In this document: piece after piece, positions 29,301 through 38,086 of the stretch
Layout: each line of letters begins with the position of its first letter
Numbering within the stretch: position 1 is the first letter of the stretch
NCBI RefSeq assembly: GCF_000172155.1
Contig: NZ_ABIZ01000001.1
Span: 4,435,105 to 4,499,104 of the forward strand
DNA: 64,000 nt
Direction of reading: 5' to 3'
Source: Verrucomicrobium spinosum DSM 4136 = JCM 18804
GTDB lineage: Bacteria > Verrucomicrobiota > Verrucomicrobiia > Verrucomicrobiales > Verrucomicrobiaceae
Position numbers and translations under genes: made by a program
The notes under the pieces: model-generated
The model's database searches: none
The model's input: only the letters and a program-made list of their open reading frames with translations
What the model was told of the DNA's origin: nothing

Positions 29301-32300
29301 TTCCGCTCCGGTCCCAAACTTCCAATCTCTGGGCCCGCGCCAGGTAGTATCGTCCATTTTTCTGAGAATGCGTCGGGTCGATTTCGTACTCTTGAGTTTC
29401 CGGATTCGAACTTCCACCTGCGACGAAGGTTCGCTTGGCGACGATGGTTGTACGCTGTTCACGAGAGAGAGGATTCTCTGGATCATACTCCTCTTCGAAC
29501 ACTTCATACCATTCGATCGTCCTCGAACCTGAAGGATTAAACTCTATTTTGTATTTGAGTTTCAGCACCCCAAAAATTTCCCAACCAGGACTCAAATGTC
29601 GGGATGCCACGACTCCTCCGAGTTCACTCCTGTCCAAGGCAATATAGTCTCCTTCCGCTCCTTGCGCCAAGCCTGTGTCATCATACGACTGAGACCCCCA
29701 CAATCTCTGCCATTCCGCCGGATAGTCGGGCATCAGTCCCAGAACGTCTGCAATAAAGTCTTCATGCAGATATTCATCTGATAATTCGATCTCCTCATCG
29801 CCAGAAACGTCGGGATCATTTCGATGCGACACAAAATGTGTCGGCGTAGCAACTACTTCACCTCCTACAGATGGGTCCCAATAGCCCCTGAAGTACTGGC
29901 CAGCTCCGTCATACCACCCTCCCTCGAATGGATCCATGTAATAACTATCTACAGTTACCTCATCAGGATCTGGCCATGTGTCTCTAGTCGTGATGGTCGC
30001 ATCTCCATCAAACAGGGTCAGGTACTGAAGCCGCCCAGTGGCTGGATCTGGCGCTGGATCTATCAACGTTTCAGAAAAGAAGCTCACGCTTGTAATCGTG
30101 TGGTCTATTTCGGTTTCAGACGACACCCGGCGAACTTCCCTGAGATAAACTTTGGGTGGCGAGGATGGATTCGTGAGTTCCCAGAATCCCATCTTCTCCC
30201 CTCCGGTCCCAGCTTGCTTGTAGAGCACGCTCTTGACAAACGGCAATCGATACCTCCCCTCTGGCGACGGTTCAGCACGATATCCCCTCAGAGAGGCTAC
30301 AATCCTGTAGTGATAGCGCACTCCGGAGAGCAGTCCCGAGTCACTGAACTCCATGTCTCCAGAGCTGCTTTTGGTGGCCACTACCCTCCAAGATCCGGCA
30401 CCGTCCTTGCGTTCAACAAGATACAGGAGATCCGGCTGCGGTGGAGCGGATGCGTCCCATCGCACCGTCACCTTCGTGGCATCATAGTCACCACCTTCCG
30501 TCGGTGGCCAATCTTCCCGATCTGTGGGATACACCGTAATGGTCTGTACACGAAGAGGCGAGACTGGAGGGTCCATGACCGGGATCAGGCCGTTGCCGCC
30601 GGGGTTGGGGGGAGCATTTGGGTTGGGCACAGTGCCTCCTGAGTCACCACCCAAAGTGCCTTGAGATACATAAGCCGTCAGTTCCGATGCAATTGGCGGA
30701 ATAGTGCCCGCTCTCACAGCGATTTTCTGGATGGTGTCAGAGCTAAGGGTGTAGCTCAATGAAAGCCCCCCATTGACGTCAGTCGCATTTGCCAGTGCCG
30801 ATGGCTGGCCCGCGCCCCCCTGAATCTCCCCAGCGCCCCGAGTGACCAGGCAATTGAGAGGGAGTCCTACAACAGCCAAGCCACTCTGCGTAGTGACCCG
30901 GACAGCCATCGGCACCGGAAGAAGCTGTCCCGACTGGCCAATTTGATTATTGCCGGCCACGATGGCCATCTGCGGCCGAGACCCTTCTTCCAGAACTATT
31001 CTCACCGGCTCAGACACTCCATACCCGCCGATGTTGTCGTAGGCACGAGCTGTAAGCATGTGCTCACCGGCGGGCAGATTGGGCCACCACTCCAGAGCAT
31101 ACGGAACGGAATTGTCCTCGGCCAGTAGTACTTCCCCTGCGTAGAATTCCACCTTGGCGATCACGCCACTGTTATCCGAAGCAACCGCCTCAAGTGCGAC
31201 ACTTGAGGTACCATTGAAGACGACATCCGACTCTGGGCTGACGAGTGCCACGGTGGGAATGGGGTCCACTTCCATCGTCACCGGCACCACCACATCCGCA
31301 AGTCCAGGAACATGGTGCAACACCCGGATTACCCCTTCAAAAGTCCCTCCCTCGAGAGGCCCAGATTCACAGATCACTTCTAGCTGCTCGCTTTGACCTA
31401 CAGGAACACTCCCCATCAAAGGCGCAACTTTCAGCCATTCATGCTGAGGAGCCAGACGGACGGCCAACGCCGGCTTCACATAGGCTTCATTTGCCGCCAC
31501 CGTCTGTCCATGCTGTGAATCATCCTGAACTCCCACCACCACACCGCTGTCAACCGGACCGGAGATGGTTTTGTAGTAGAAAAATATTGAACCGTCTTTC
31601 TTAAGCACCACTTGAAAGGTTGCCGCACCAGCAACGCCGTGAAACGGAACATTCTCAAACTGGATGATGCAGTAAGTACCGTAGTCCAATACATAGACAC
31701 TTCCCCCGGCAAGAGCATCAATCTTGCCCGCGAGTGGTGCGATGATGTGCTGTGGCAAATCCCAAGTGGGCATCGCATTCCCATAGGATGCTCCCTGGAT
31801 CGAACTTCCTGGTGCCCCCAGCGTGACAAAGCCACTGGCATTGACATGGACCTCTGAATACTCACGTCCATAGAACGGGAATGAAAAACCAAGCTCCAGA
31901 CGTTGGAAATTCCTGCCTGCCGCAACATCGGGGACCAACTGCACGCCCGTCGCACTAATGTCATTCCACTGGTAGAGCGGGCCATTCTCCGCGTCAGAAT
32001 CTGCCCATTGATAAGACTTGCCCTTGGCAGTCTCCGCTGAAGCGTTTTCAACAAAGATCTCGTACTCGACCGCCTCTGTTCCTTGGTTGGTTAGAGTCAG
32101 CGTGATGATCTCAGAATTCCCCGCAGAGAGCACAGTCTCAATGGGGCTGGGCGTCGCATACACACTTGGCAGCGGGATCTCAAAGACAACGGGGGCGCCA
32201 CTGCCAGCCGTGGCCGCTACCTGGCACCCTGGCACCGCCTGGGACGCACGCTTGAAGAAGATCTGGCATTTTCCATCTCCGCCTGAGCGCACCCCCTGAG

Positions 32301-35253
32301 ATTCGGCATAGCCGCTTTCCCCATTCACCAAGGTGGCGATGACACCTCCCGCATTGACCCGAAACGTTACCGGCGCGTTCGGCAATACTGCCATTCCCGC
32401 TGCATTCACCACACGGACGACCATTGGCGCAGCGGCTGCACTCCCGGGAGCCACTCGCTGATTGTCACCACTGACCACCTCCAGTACTGGGACGATCAGA
32501 TTGCTACCCTGGCTGTAGTAGTTGCTTGGATCGCTTCCGCTTTGGTGCTCCTGAATGGTAGTGAGAAGATCCCCATCGTCATCGTCAGCTGCGCCATGAT
32601 TCAAATTTCCAAAATGTTTCAGTTCCCACCAGTCTGGCAGTTCGTCGTTGTCATGATCGTAAGGAACATGGATGGTGAATGGCGATGACCGAAGCGAACG
32701 AGTCCCGTTGACGTCGATTCCGACGACGGCGATCTCAAAGTCGCCCCAGGTCCAGGGAACAAAGTTGAAGTTGAACGGCGCGGTGGAGGACGAACCCAGC
32801 AACACACCGTGGTGGTAAAACTCCACGGAGTGCGGAGTCGCCCCACCTGTCATGGTGGCACCAATCACCTGACTCGAGCCCAGTGCGATGGTGACATCCC
32901 CACTTGGCGAATTGATCGCTGCCGTTGGCACCGAATGGATCAAGCTGAAGCCAAGGATGCAGATGGGTTGGGGAAAATCCAAAGAAACAGCCTCGCTCAA
33001 CTGCCCACCGGCCCCCTCCCCCCAACAGGCGACATGTCCGTCCTCTTTTAGTGCGACCGAATGCGTATTGCCTGCCGCAATTCCAACCACACCCTTCATG
33101 CCCGGTACTTGCACAGGTACCGACGAATGCGACATACCACCCACACCAAGCTGTCCCGAGGCATTTTCCCCAAATGTCCAGATCGTACCGTCTCTCTTAA
33201 GAGCAAGAGAATGTCTAAGACCTGCAGAAATTGCTGACACTTCGTCCAACCCGTTCACCATAGCTGCAACGTTCCGTGCGGTTGTCGTGCCGTCCCCCAA
33301 ATGGCCAGCGATATTGCCACCGAAAGTCCAAACGGTGCCATCGTCTTTTAACGCCATCGAATGATCACCACCGGCTGAGATCATGGTCACACCAGCCAGT
33401 CCAGTCACCCTCACACGTGTTCTCCTCGTCGTGTAGGTGCCATCGCCCAATTGCCCCAACCCGTTTGAACCAAAGGCCCAAACCGAACCGTCTGATTTTA
33501 GGACCAGGGAATGATAGCCTCCTGCGGCAACCGTCACCACGTCCGAAAGTCCCAGCACCTGCACAGGAGTTAGCTGATTGATGAAATTGTTGATTCCCAA
33601 TTGCCCTTCACTATTGAACCCAAATGCCCAAACTCTGCCATCTTCTCCTGCAACCAGGCTGTGGCCACCGCCTGCGGACACCGACACTGAATTGCCGCTT
33701 ATGGGTACTTGAGCAGGGAGCCAGTGATCGATTACAGAGCCATTTCCAATCTGACCGTAGAAGTTTCCCCCAAAGGCAAATACCTCTCCACTACTAGCAA
33801 GAGCCAGACCGTGCGCCCCCCCCCCTGAAGCCGCGATGATACTGCTCAAACCTTCCGCTTTTGCAGGAAACCTGCGGCTGACATTTGTACCATCGCCCAG
33901 GCCACCCCTATCATTATTGCCAAACCCAACCAGGTCTCCATTCTCCTTTATCGCCAAAGAGGTTGCCGATCCTCCAGAAACCGACCTTATGCCCTCCAAG
34001 CTGCTAACCTCTATTGGCTTGCCCTGTTCGGTCGACAAGCTTTGGCCAAACATCCCCGTCTCGTTATATCCAAAGCCCCAAATCGTTCCGCTACTAGTAA
34101 GGACTACGCTGTATGCATACCCCCCAGCAGCGGCCACAGCATCATAAACTCCTTCAACTTTTCTCGGAGATGATCGATTGATGCGCGTTCCATCCCCCAA
34201 CTGGCCCAGGTCGTTGTTCCCACACGTCCATACCGATCCATCGCCCGCAATGATCAGCGTGTGAAATTCGGCAGCTGCAATTTCCCGCACTCCAGTCACA
34301 CCCATTACCTGCACCGGCGTATGATGGTCTAAGGTCGTGCCGTCCCCCAATTGACCGCATTCATTCGAACCAAAGGACCAAACGGTTCCATCGTTTCGAA
34401 GTGCCAAAGTATGGCACTCCCCTGCCTCAACCGCCACGATGTTGTTCAGCCCGACAATCTGTACGGGAGACACACGATCTGTTGTCGTTCCATCTCCCAA
34501 CTGCCCAGCCTCGTTCGAACCAAATGCCCAAACGGTGCCGTCACTTTTGACCGCAACTGTGTGACAGGCACCTGCAGCGACCCCAACTACTCCGCTCAAT
34601 CCAGAAACTTGCACTGGCACTGTGCTGTATTCCACCGTGCCACCCTCTCCCAATTGCCCCAGGCCGTTACCCCCTACAGTCCACACGGTTCCATCCACCT
34701 TCAGGATCACGGTATGCGCCTCTCCGACATCTACGGACTTCGCTTCGGTCATTCCCAAAACCTGGGTCGGTGTGGAATGATCTGTTGTTGTTCCGTCCCC
34801 CAACTGCCCCAGATGATTGGCCCCAAATGCCCACACAGTCCCGTCACTTTTGACCGCTACCGAGTGAGACTCCTCTGCAGCGACCTCAATCACTCCAGTC
34901 AATCCAACCGACTGCACCGGCACACTGCTGCTGTTGGAAGTTCCGTCTCCCAGCGTACCATTCCAATTGCCTCCGAGGCTCCAAACGGTACCATCGCTCT
35001 TCAGCATCACCGTATGCGAGCTACCCGCCGCAATGTTTCTGGAACTCAGCGTCTGGGCATTGATTCCACCAGCGCCACCAAGCATGAGAAAGATCGAAAC
35101 GGCCATGAAGCATTTCAGCAGCCATGACAGGCTTGCTTGCTCCCGAGGTCTCTTCCTTCGGAGATCGTCCGACGCGCGGTTTTCAGCTTGTCCGGCTACG
35201 GCCGACCGCACGATTTTCCGCCTTGCCACCGTATCCGTGTAGATTGCAATCAT
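23383..35253 (-). CDS. Giant RCC1-RHS/YD-repeat polymorphic-toxin-like protein
   Basis: About 3,956 residues. After a long charged N-region and a hydrophobic export segment (MAVSIFLMLGGAGGINAQ) come 14 RCC1-type repeats of about 52 residues (roughly 70-800; motifs HTVAVKSDGTVWAFGSN and GQLGDGT), enough for two seven-bladed propellers. Next are Ig-like and Big-type domains, an FN3-like domain near 1,600, and about 1,300 residues of YD repeats (near 2,390-3,640). The RHS core ends with RYRDLETGTFLTKDPAGF, NLYAYVRQNPW and FDPEGL (3,701-3,706). The last 250 residues hold a pretoxin-like hydrophobic stretch (ALPFAGSAKGVWETVTGSDP, VSGGATLLGVLPFGRTVGKK) and an unrecognised tip domain (GLVIGHGDSAIEQAKDGW, WTPGINDAWIDGG). 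Starts at 35331 or 35106 are also possible. The architecture implies a secreted, cell-contact toxin carrier. Confidence 0.88.
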   Translation of the reverse strand: MIAIYTDTVARRKIVRSAVAGQAENRASDDLRRKRPREQASLSWLLKCFMAVSIFLMLGGAGGINAQTLSSRNIAAGSSHTVMLKSDGTVWSLGGNWNGTLGDGTSNSSSVPVQSVGLTGVIEVAAEESHSVAVKSDGTVWAFGANHLGQLGDGTTTDHSTPTQVLGMTEAKSVDVGEAHTVILKVDGTVWTVGGNGLGQLGEGGTVEYSTVPVQVSGLSGVVGVAAGACHTVAVKSDGTVWAFGSNEAGQLGDGTTTDRVSPVQIVGLNNIVAVEAGECHTLALRNDGTVWSFGSNECGQLGDGTTLDHHTPVQVMGVTGVREIAAAEFHTLIIAGDGSVWTCGNNDLGQLGDGTRINRSSPRKVEGVYDAVAAAGGYAYSVVLTSSGTIWGFGYNETGMFGQSLSTEQGKPIEVSSLEGIRSVSGGSATSLAIKENGDLVGFGNNDRGGLGDGTNVSRRFPAKAEGLSSIIAASGGGAHGLALASSGEVFAFGGNFYGQIGNGSVIDHWLPAQVPISGNSVSVSAGGGHSLVAGEDGRVWAFGFNSEGQLGINNFINQLTPVQVLGLSDVVTVAAGGYHSLVLKSDGSVWAFGSNGLGQLGDGTYTTRRTRVRVTGLAGVTMISAGGDHSMALKDDGTVWTFGGNIAGHLGDGTTTARNVAAMVNGLDEVSAISAGLRHSLALKRDGTIWTFGENASGQLGVGGMSHSSVPVQVPGMKGVVGIAAGNTHSVALKEDGHVACWGEGAGGQLSEAVSLDFPQPICILGFSLIHSVPTAAINSPSGDVTIALGSSQVIGATMTGGATPHSVEFYHHGVLLGSSSTAPFNFNFVPWTWGDFEIAVVGIDVNGTRSLRSSPFTIHVPYDHDNDELPDWWELKHFGNLNHGAADDDDGDLLTTIQEHQSGSDPSNYYSQGSNLIVPVLEVVSGDNQRVAPGSAAAAPMVVRVVNAAGMAVLPNAPVTFRVNAGGVIATLVNGESGYAESQGVRSGGDGKCQIFFKRASQAVPGCQVAATAGSGAPVVFEIPLPSVYATPSPIETVLSAGNSEIITLTLTNQGTEAVEYEIFVENASAETAKGKSYQWADSDAENGPLYQWNDISATGVQLVPDVAAGRNFQRLELGFSFPFYGREYSEVHVNASGFVTLGAPGSSIQGASYGNAMPTWDLPQHIIAPLAGKIDALAGGSVYVLDYGTYCIIQFENVPFHGVAGAATFQVVLKKDGSIFFYYKTISGPVDSGVVVGVQDDSQHGQTVAANEAYVKPALAVRLAPQHEWLKVAPLMGSVPVGQSEQLEVICESGPLEGGTFEGVIRVLHHVPGLADVVVPVTMEVDPIPTVALVSPESDVVFNGTSSVALEAVASDNSGVIAKVEFYAGEVLLAEDNSVPYALEWWPNLPAGEHMLTARAYDNIGGYGVSEPVRIVLEEGSRPQMAIVAGNNQIGQSGQLLPVPMAVRVTTQSGLAVVGLPLNCLVTRGAGEIQGGAGQPSALANATDVNGGLSLSYTLSSDTIQKIAVRAGTIPPIASELTAYVSQGTLGGDSGGTVPNPNAPPNPGGNGLIPVMDPPVSPLRVQTITVYPTDREDWPPTEGGDYDATKVTVRWDASAPPQPDLLYLVERKDGAGSWRVVATKSSSGDMEFSDSGLLSGVRYHYRIVASLRGYRAEPSPEGRYRLPFVKSVLYKQAGTGGEKMGFWELTNPSSPPKVYLREVRRVSSETEIDHTITSVSFFSETLIDPAPDPATGRLQYLTLFDGDATITTRDTWPDPDEVTVDSYYMDPFEGGWYDGAGQYFRGYWDPSVGGEVVATPTHFVSHRNDPDVSGDEEIELSDEYLHEDFIADVLGLMPDYPAEWQRLWGSQSYDDTGLAQGAEGDYIALDRSELGGVVASRHLSPGWEIFGVLKLKYKIEFNPSGSRTIEWYEVFEEEYDPENPLSREQRTTIVAKRTFVAGGSSNPETQEYEIDPTHSQKNGRYYLARAQRLEVWDRSGTLDLEEREAEGRRVQTTVLEDLDEIVNGSPGFSIEGGRIPGTTVTLTWTNASRFHLYAGGEISSGYTVGNLGSRVPLSIRATEDAVHGEKLVLTLTVRAADGTVIGTDEITFYHEKLRQNLSVPSDEASGARYRKIALNGRPLPDSKPQAEAEDDQQSEETFIDAMTLGFRHQVTDAFVSVPGSELPLEVRRSSQSEIWSLRSGLRPHERPDLPFGAAWGSNLTAHIKFVGATATDPGFASVTDENGSTHRFAMYSELVNQQYKTRYVPFPTAKHERSTFLTSLEETADGNLIFKKKFGSVALFTPTSLNYHIEADRLTGGSLPDSSVFYRLASVTDRLGQKLVYDYQSSHTLVPKVISVEGRSDQAIFISQNDAGLITAIWDPNWNKTEFEYEQFVYATNPNRYVWLLKKVTDANGADTRYTYNVATEDDLAPRPPDSTDPGMAYLHCDMASVQDSNGNRYEFEYMFNHDGNNLGKGKYAFQWNSQDMSLNGYYVTTGLPRMIKKVFLPDGLGTAEFQNYSTTKIERDNLGFARLAGDSLRKTRVIDAEGHARSYEWSDGVVCEIGNFHEYAPIGSSIADPKIVYYRKMKVTHEGHGFEEFTFDEEAGLSLVMARDLSGNITTYKYEDVWNAPQTYRQILPLLETGLNGVYDDPTEQTNALGKSKRFEYDPRRIMTKVTDEEGRESRYLTDHLGRRTRESIYGSNGALAQQTDFEYGNSIFPGFVTKRIVRSASGDPGWASDLITRFIPDSAGRVASEVVEMDGPDLVTVYEYASNGNKVSATDPRGKTTYFEYDRRNRLKKVTYPGGADKEFEYDLRGNKTEETDENNRLTKWTYDALNRIDTETRVMDGPDLVTTKTWNAVGSCESSTDPEGNTTSYVYDGLQRLKEIHAPLSQVTVYQYGANSGGGVFATTPFKPTRTEDPRGYVSGVTYDALYRPTETRVQYGGAGIFATTITDYDDVGNVTAVTDSLNKTTHTAYDALNRPKQVTFADSTTQKMFYTGTGLKWKVEDELGRQTVTEFDGAGRPVKVTQPSVLDAISGENRNPVIRSEYDEAGNVVAAVTALGQRTDIGYDSRNRKVWEQQPEVWDAENAVFMRPTTSTGYDAVGNVVAVTDARGFTTDTVYDEANRVHTVTAPLVIKPDGTTARPVVTTTYDKNGNVRTVTDPNGKVTTNTYDALNRLHTTTDAEGMVVTNEYDKVGNRTAVIDGKNQRTEFEYDGLSRNTVVRDALNRETVFEYNDLNKAARVDAEGQRTEYGYDDRHRLQTVTYIGRTVDNRVYGYDAVGNLLTVTEAGKGGKADVAYTYDALNRPQSETSGGVTHQYRYDLAGNRTLVTYGGTGREIVSTYDSLNRLATMTENGRTTSYAYNASGAVSIRTLPNGDATTTLYDALNRATQIQGLTVTSGLLYTQTIKHDLVGNVVQVSEVYPSGLANRTVVNTYDDVYRLVNESTTTTGSGTVTTAYSYDTANNRSLRVITGGSTPGTTSYAYNAANQLTSSTTGADTTVYTYDLNGNRRTREFAGEDDAEYDYDYENRLVRVYDPRANDREFLHAYDYRTRRVEVVEIDGPTTKTRKVVFSGGLAVQEFEDAVLSVEYLRGNGMGGGVGGMLYSLRASVPSYSHNNVRGDIIAKTDEGGALTYQASYEAFGTRTVEAGSTLDRQKANSKDEDPTRLLNEGFRYRDLETGTFLTKDPAGFVDGPNLYAYVRQNPWTSFDPEGLLEVEASGEKVDVPDGSKVRWTIDDNGTRLDWTTPHGSRHEHAFGFENDGKAGRQMYSTVSDALPFAGSAKGVWETVTGSDPLTGESVNQWVSGGATLLGVLPFGRTVGKKLTGLFRHGDDGIKAGTKRAAKVASDRIAASFEAFAKGRTFANPKEAEKAWEVYQNASKAKSGLVIGHGDSAIEQAKDGWQALRMADRDWTPGINDAWIDGGVDAGLPVRLVTPFDAVRRGSVTWGEINRVLSRGGKLISE

Positions 35254-35440
35254 GAAGAGGGGAAATCTTGTTTCATCGAACCAATGAACCCAGCCAATCC
35301 AAGGAGTTGGTTCGGGAAGGGCTTTTCTCAATCCGCATGTATTCTTAATTTACCCACCCCTCATCGGCAAGCGGGCCTTTCGGCCTCTGCTGCAAACAAA
35401 TCGTTGCATTCAGAATTGCGATGCGGCGACGCGATCTTGC

Positions 35441-35478
35441 AAAAAAACAGAAAGGCCGGAGCTATGTGCTCCGGCCTT
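35441..35478 (-). terminator. Rho-independent terminator of the lipoprotein gene
   Basis: An 11-bp perfect stem (AAGGCCGGAGC at 35452-35462, GCTCCGGCCTT at 35468-35478) with a 5-nt loop. On the minus strand it is followed by TCTGTTTTTTT. It lies 34 bp past the stop at 35512. Confidence 0.92.
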
Positions 35479-35511
35479 CAAAGTTGTGGAATATGCAGTT
35501 CCCGCTCGCGC

Positions 35512-36291
35512 TTACTTCAGCTTGATCGTGAGCTTCTCTTTGCCTTCGATCTTGATGCCATCATAGCCCTTGAACTCTTCAGCAGCCTGCTGAGGGGTCA
35601 TGTCCTTCTTGTCCATGAGCTCGGCGAACTTTTTGAAGCCTTCCGGTTTTTCCAGAAGCTTGTCCATGTTCATCTCCATGAGCGTCACGGTGTCACCGCT
35701 CACGTGGGTGGCATCCGTGCTGGCGATGCCGCTGGCGGACTTGAAGGCGAAGTGGAAACGCATGCCGGCGAACATGGGCTTCATCATGGCCATCTGGGCC
35801 TCAAGATCCTTGGGCACTTCCGGCTTGGGTGCGTTCGGGTCAGCCTCTTTGGGCTTGTCCTGGGGCAGGTTCACCGTCAGGGTGTCACCTTCCATACCGA
35901 AGGTAATGGACTTCTCGTCATCCTTCACATCGCCAGGCGCATACTTGAGCTTGCGCACATCCGGGAAGGCATAGGTCAGTTTCACACCTTCGCGACCATC
36001 GGGAGCTTTGATTTCCTCGTAGGACTTGAGCGTGACCCCCTCACCCAGCTTCGCGGCTTTCTCGCCAGCCTTCTCCTTGGTGGGCAGGATGTCCATTTTC
36101 GGACCGCCTTCCCCTCCCTGGGCACCCGCGCCTGCGGCCATCATGGCCTTGAGCTGAGCGCTGACGAGTGTGGTCTCTTCCACCACGCCGGAGCCGTCTT
36201 TGTTCACAGTCACAACGGAAGAAAGCTCAAAACAGCTCGCCAGGAAGAGCGACGCCGTCACGGCACCAAGGAGTCGAAAGAATTTTTTCAT
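35512..36291 (-). CDS. Predicted lipoprotein of unknown function
   Basis: A 259-residue protein whose N-terminus MKKFFRLLGAVTASLFLASC is a lipoprotein signal with lipobox LASC, so Cys20 would be acylated. The mature part starts with a short beta-rich section (FELSSVVTVNKDGSGVVEET), reminiscent of small Verrucomicrobia/Planctomycetes lipoproteins with a VxxxGSGxxxxT opening, then an alternating strand-helix section rich in Lys and Asp and an IKIEGKEKLTIKL end. I do not recognise an enzymatic family. It is a single-gene unit: its own terminator follows, and a 424-bp gap precedes it. Confidence 0.8.
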   Translation of the reverse strand: MKKFFRLLGAVTASLFLASCFELSSVVTVNKDGSGVVEETTLVSAQLKAMMAAGAGAQGGEGGPKMDILPTKEKAGEKAAKLGEGVTLKSYEEIKAPDGREGVKLTYAFPDVRKLKYAPGDVKDDEKSITFGMEGDTLTVNLPQDKPKEADPNAPKPEVPKDLEAQMAMMKPMFAGMRFHFAFKSASGIASTDATHVSGDTVTLMEMNMDKLLEKPEGFKKFAELMDKKDMTPQQAAEEFKGYDGIKIEGKEKLTIKLK

Positions 36292-36715
36292 CGCGCCACC
36301 TTATCAATGCGAGGAACGCCCGCACAAGGTGGATTTGGGGGAATTTTCGACAGGATAAGAAAAATTGCGGCCTGGAATGCGGGGTGAGATGCAGGAAAGA
36401 GTATCCGGGGCTGTCAAGGAGAGCCAGAACGACTTCTCAGCATCGCCGAGGGTGTAGTCCGATGGTCCCCATCGGCTCAGTCGCCGCGGGGTCACATGCC
36501 CAACCCTACAATGATTATCCCCCTCAGCCAGCCAGACCGCCGAAACTCCTTCGGAGTAAATGCCCGTCACGACTACACCCGACGTAGGCTCGCACAGAGC
36601 TCACCAACGTCGGGCTTATGGCACCATCCTCTTCGAGGAAAAGCTTCGACTGAGCCTCTGCGCGGCGCACGTTTCTCAATCTCCGCCCAATCGCCAAGCA
36701 GTTGCTTCATCCTCC
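36292..36715. other. Intergenic region with small inverted repeats
   Basis: 424 bp without a supported gene. Inverted repeats seen: ACTCC-TTC-GGAGT at 36545-36557, and CCCGACGT (36578-36585) with ACGTCGGG (36607-36614). They may be decayed dispersed repeats. The promoter of the lipoprotein gene should lie at the left end, but no clear -10/-35 pair is visible. Confidence 0.55.
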
Positions 36716-38035
36716 TCACGGAGTCGATTTCCAATTCTCCTTCACCCACGCCATGGCCTCCTCGGACGAGGTGAGCACACCTTCCAGTTGAAGATTCTGC
36801 ACGGCCGTGAGCAACTCTCCCACTTGGGGCCCTTTGGGGATGCCCAAGCTCATGAGTTCGTGACCGTTGATCAGCGGCTTGGGGATGAGCGGGAGCGGAT
36901 CATGACCGAACTCCTCCTGCTTCTGCCGGATGAAGTCGTAGTTGTCCGAAAAGCCGTTGCTGCTCTGGCAGTCCACGCGGTGCAGCTCCATCTCGTCTTC
37001 GAACCCGGGGCGGGCCATGAAGCGCTTGAGGCGCGAAATCCGCATTTTCTGCACGTCCTTGAAGACCATGTGATTGGCCACGGCCTCGACGGTCGGTTCG
37101 ATCACGTCGTTCGGATATTTCAGGCGTCGCAGGATTTCCTCCGCCATCTCGGCACCGAGTTTATCGTGGCCATTGAAGCGGATGCGACCGTCCGGATCCC
37201 TGCTGAAGGTGGCCGGCTTGGCAATGTCATGCAGCAGGACCGACCACACCAGCGACAGGGAAACCTGCTCAGGCAGCAAGCCAAGCATGATGCGGGTGTG
37301 GATGAACACATCCCCTTCAGGGTGGAACTGCGGTGGCTGCTCGCACCCCTGCAGCACGAGAATCTCGGGCAGAACCGAAGCCATGAGGCCGCTGCTGACC
37401 AGCAGATCGAACCCACGCACGCGGTTCGGGTGCAGCAGGATTCGCGAGAGCTCCTCGCGGATGCGCTCGGCGCTGATGCTCGTGATCTTGGGAGCCATCT
37501 CCAGCATGGCGGCCCAAGTCCCCGGCTCGATCTCAAAACCCAACACGGTGGCAAAGCGCACGGCCCGCAAGAGGCGCAAGTGGTCTTCCTCGAACCGCTT
37601 CCGTGGATCGCCGATGGCTCGCAACACCTGCCGGGCAAGATCCTGCCTCCCCCCGACATAGTCGAGCACCTCGTCATTGATGGGATCGTAGAACAGCCCA
37701 TTGACCGTGAAGTCACGACGGTGGGCGTCTTCCTCCGCCGTGGTGAAGGTCACAGATTCCGGCCGCCGACCGTCAGCGTACTCACCATCATTGCGGAATG
37801 TGGCGATCTCAAAAGAATGCTGCCCTTCCCGCACCAGAATGACTCCGAAATGCGCGCCCACGGCAAAGGACTTGGGAAAGAGGCGCTGGACCTCGTCAGG
37901 TCGCGCACTGGTGGCGATGTCGTAGTCCTTGGGCTCCTTGCCCATCAAATGATCACGGACACAGCCGCCCGCAAAGACGGCCTGATGGCCTGCCTCTACG
38001 AGACGTCTGACGATGCTGACAGCAGTTTTTTGCAT
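36716..38035 (-). CDS. cca: CCA-adding-type tRNA nucleotidyltransferase (class II, poly(A)-polymerase family)
   Basis: A 439-residue class II nucleotidyltransferase that adds or repairs the tRNA CCA end, or a relative such as poly(A) polymerase. Hallmarks: GGCVRDHLMG at 23-32, catalytic DYD at 37-39 in EPKDYDIATSA, RRDFTVNGLFYDP, an RFEEDHLRLLRAVRFA stretch and an HD-type motif LHDIAKPAT. The C-terminal helical body contains HMVFKDVQKMRISRLKRF. Substrate discrimination between CCA-adding, A-adding and PAP enzymes is not possible by eye. It ends close to the 424-bp gap; the VanX-like gene lies 51 bp upstream on the same strand, so the two may share a transcript. Confidence 0.9.
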   Translation of the reverse strand: MQKTAVSIVRRLVEAGHQAVFAGGCVRDHLMGKEPKDYDIATSARPDEVQRLFPKSFAVGAHFGVILVREGQHSFEIATFRNDGEYADGRRPESVTFTTAEEDAHRRDFTVNGLFYDPINDEVLDYVGGRQDLARQVLRAIGDPRKRFEEDHLRLLRAVRFATVLGFEIEPGTWAAMLEMAPKITSISAERIREELSRILLHPNRVRGFDLLVSSGLMASVLPEILVLQGCEQPPQFHPEGDVFIHTRIMLGLLPEQVSLSLVWSVLLHDIAKPATFSRDPDGRIRFNGHDKLGAEMAEEILRRLKYPNDVIEPTVEAVANHMVFKDVQKMRISRLKRFMARPGFEDEMELHRVDCQSSNGFSDNYDFIRQKQEEFGHDPLPLIPKPLINGHELMSLGIPKGPQVGELLTAVQNLQLEGVLTSSEEAMAWVKENWKSTP

Positions 38036-38086
38036 TGGGGGCTTTGAAACAGATGATCCCGCAAGATACCCCCAAGTCCTTGCTTC

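Noticed and set aside
32930-35050. Tandem DNA repeats in the RCC1 region as a mobile or CRISPR-like array
   Set aside because: The periodicity reflects protein repeats; the DNA is diverged and the frame stays open throughout.
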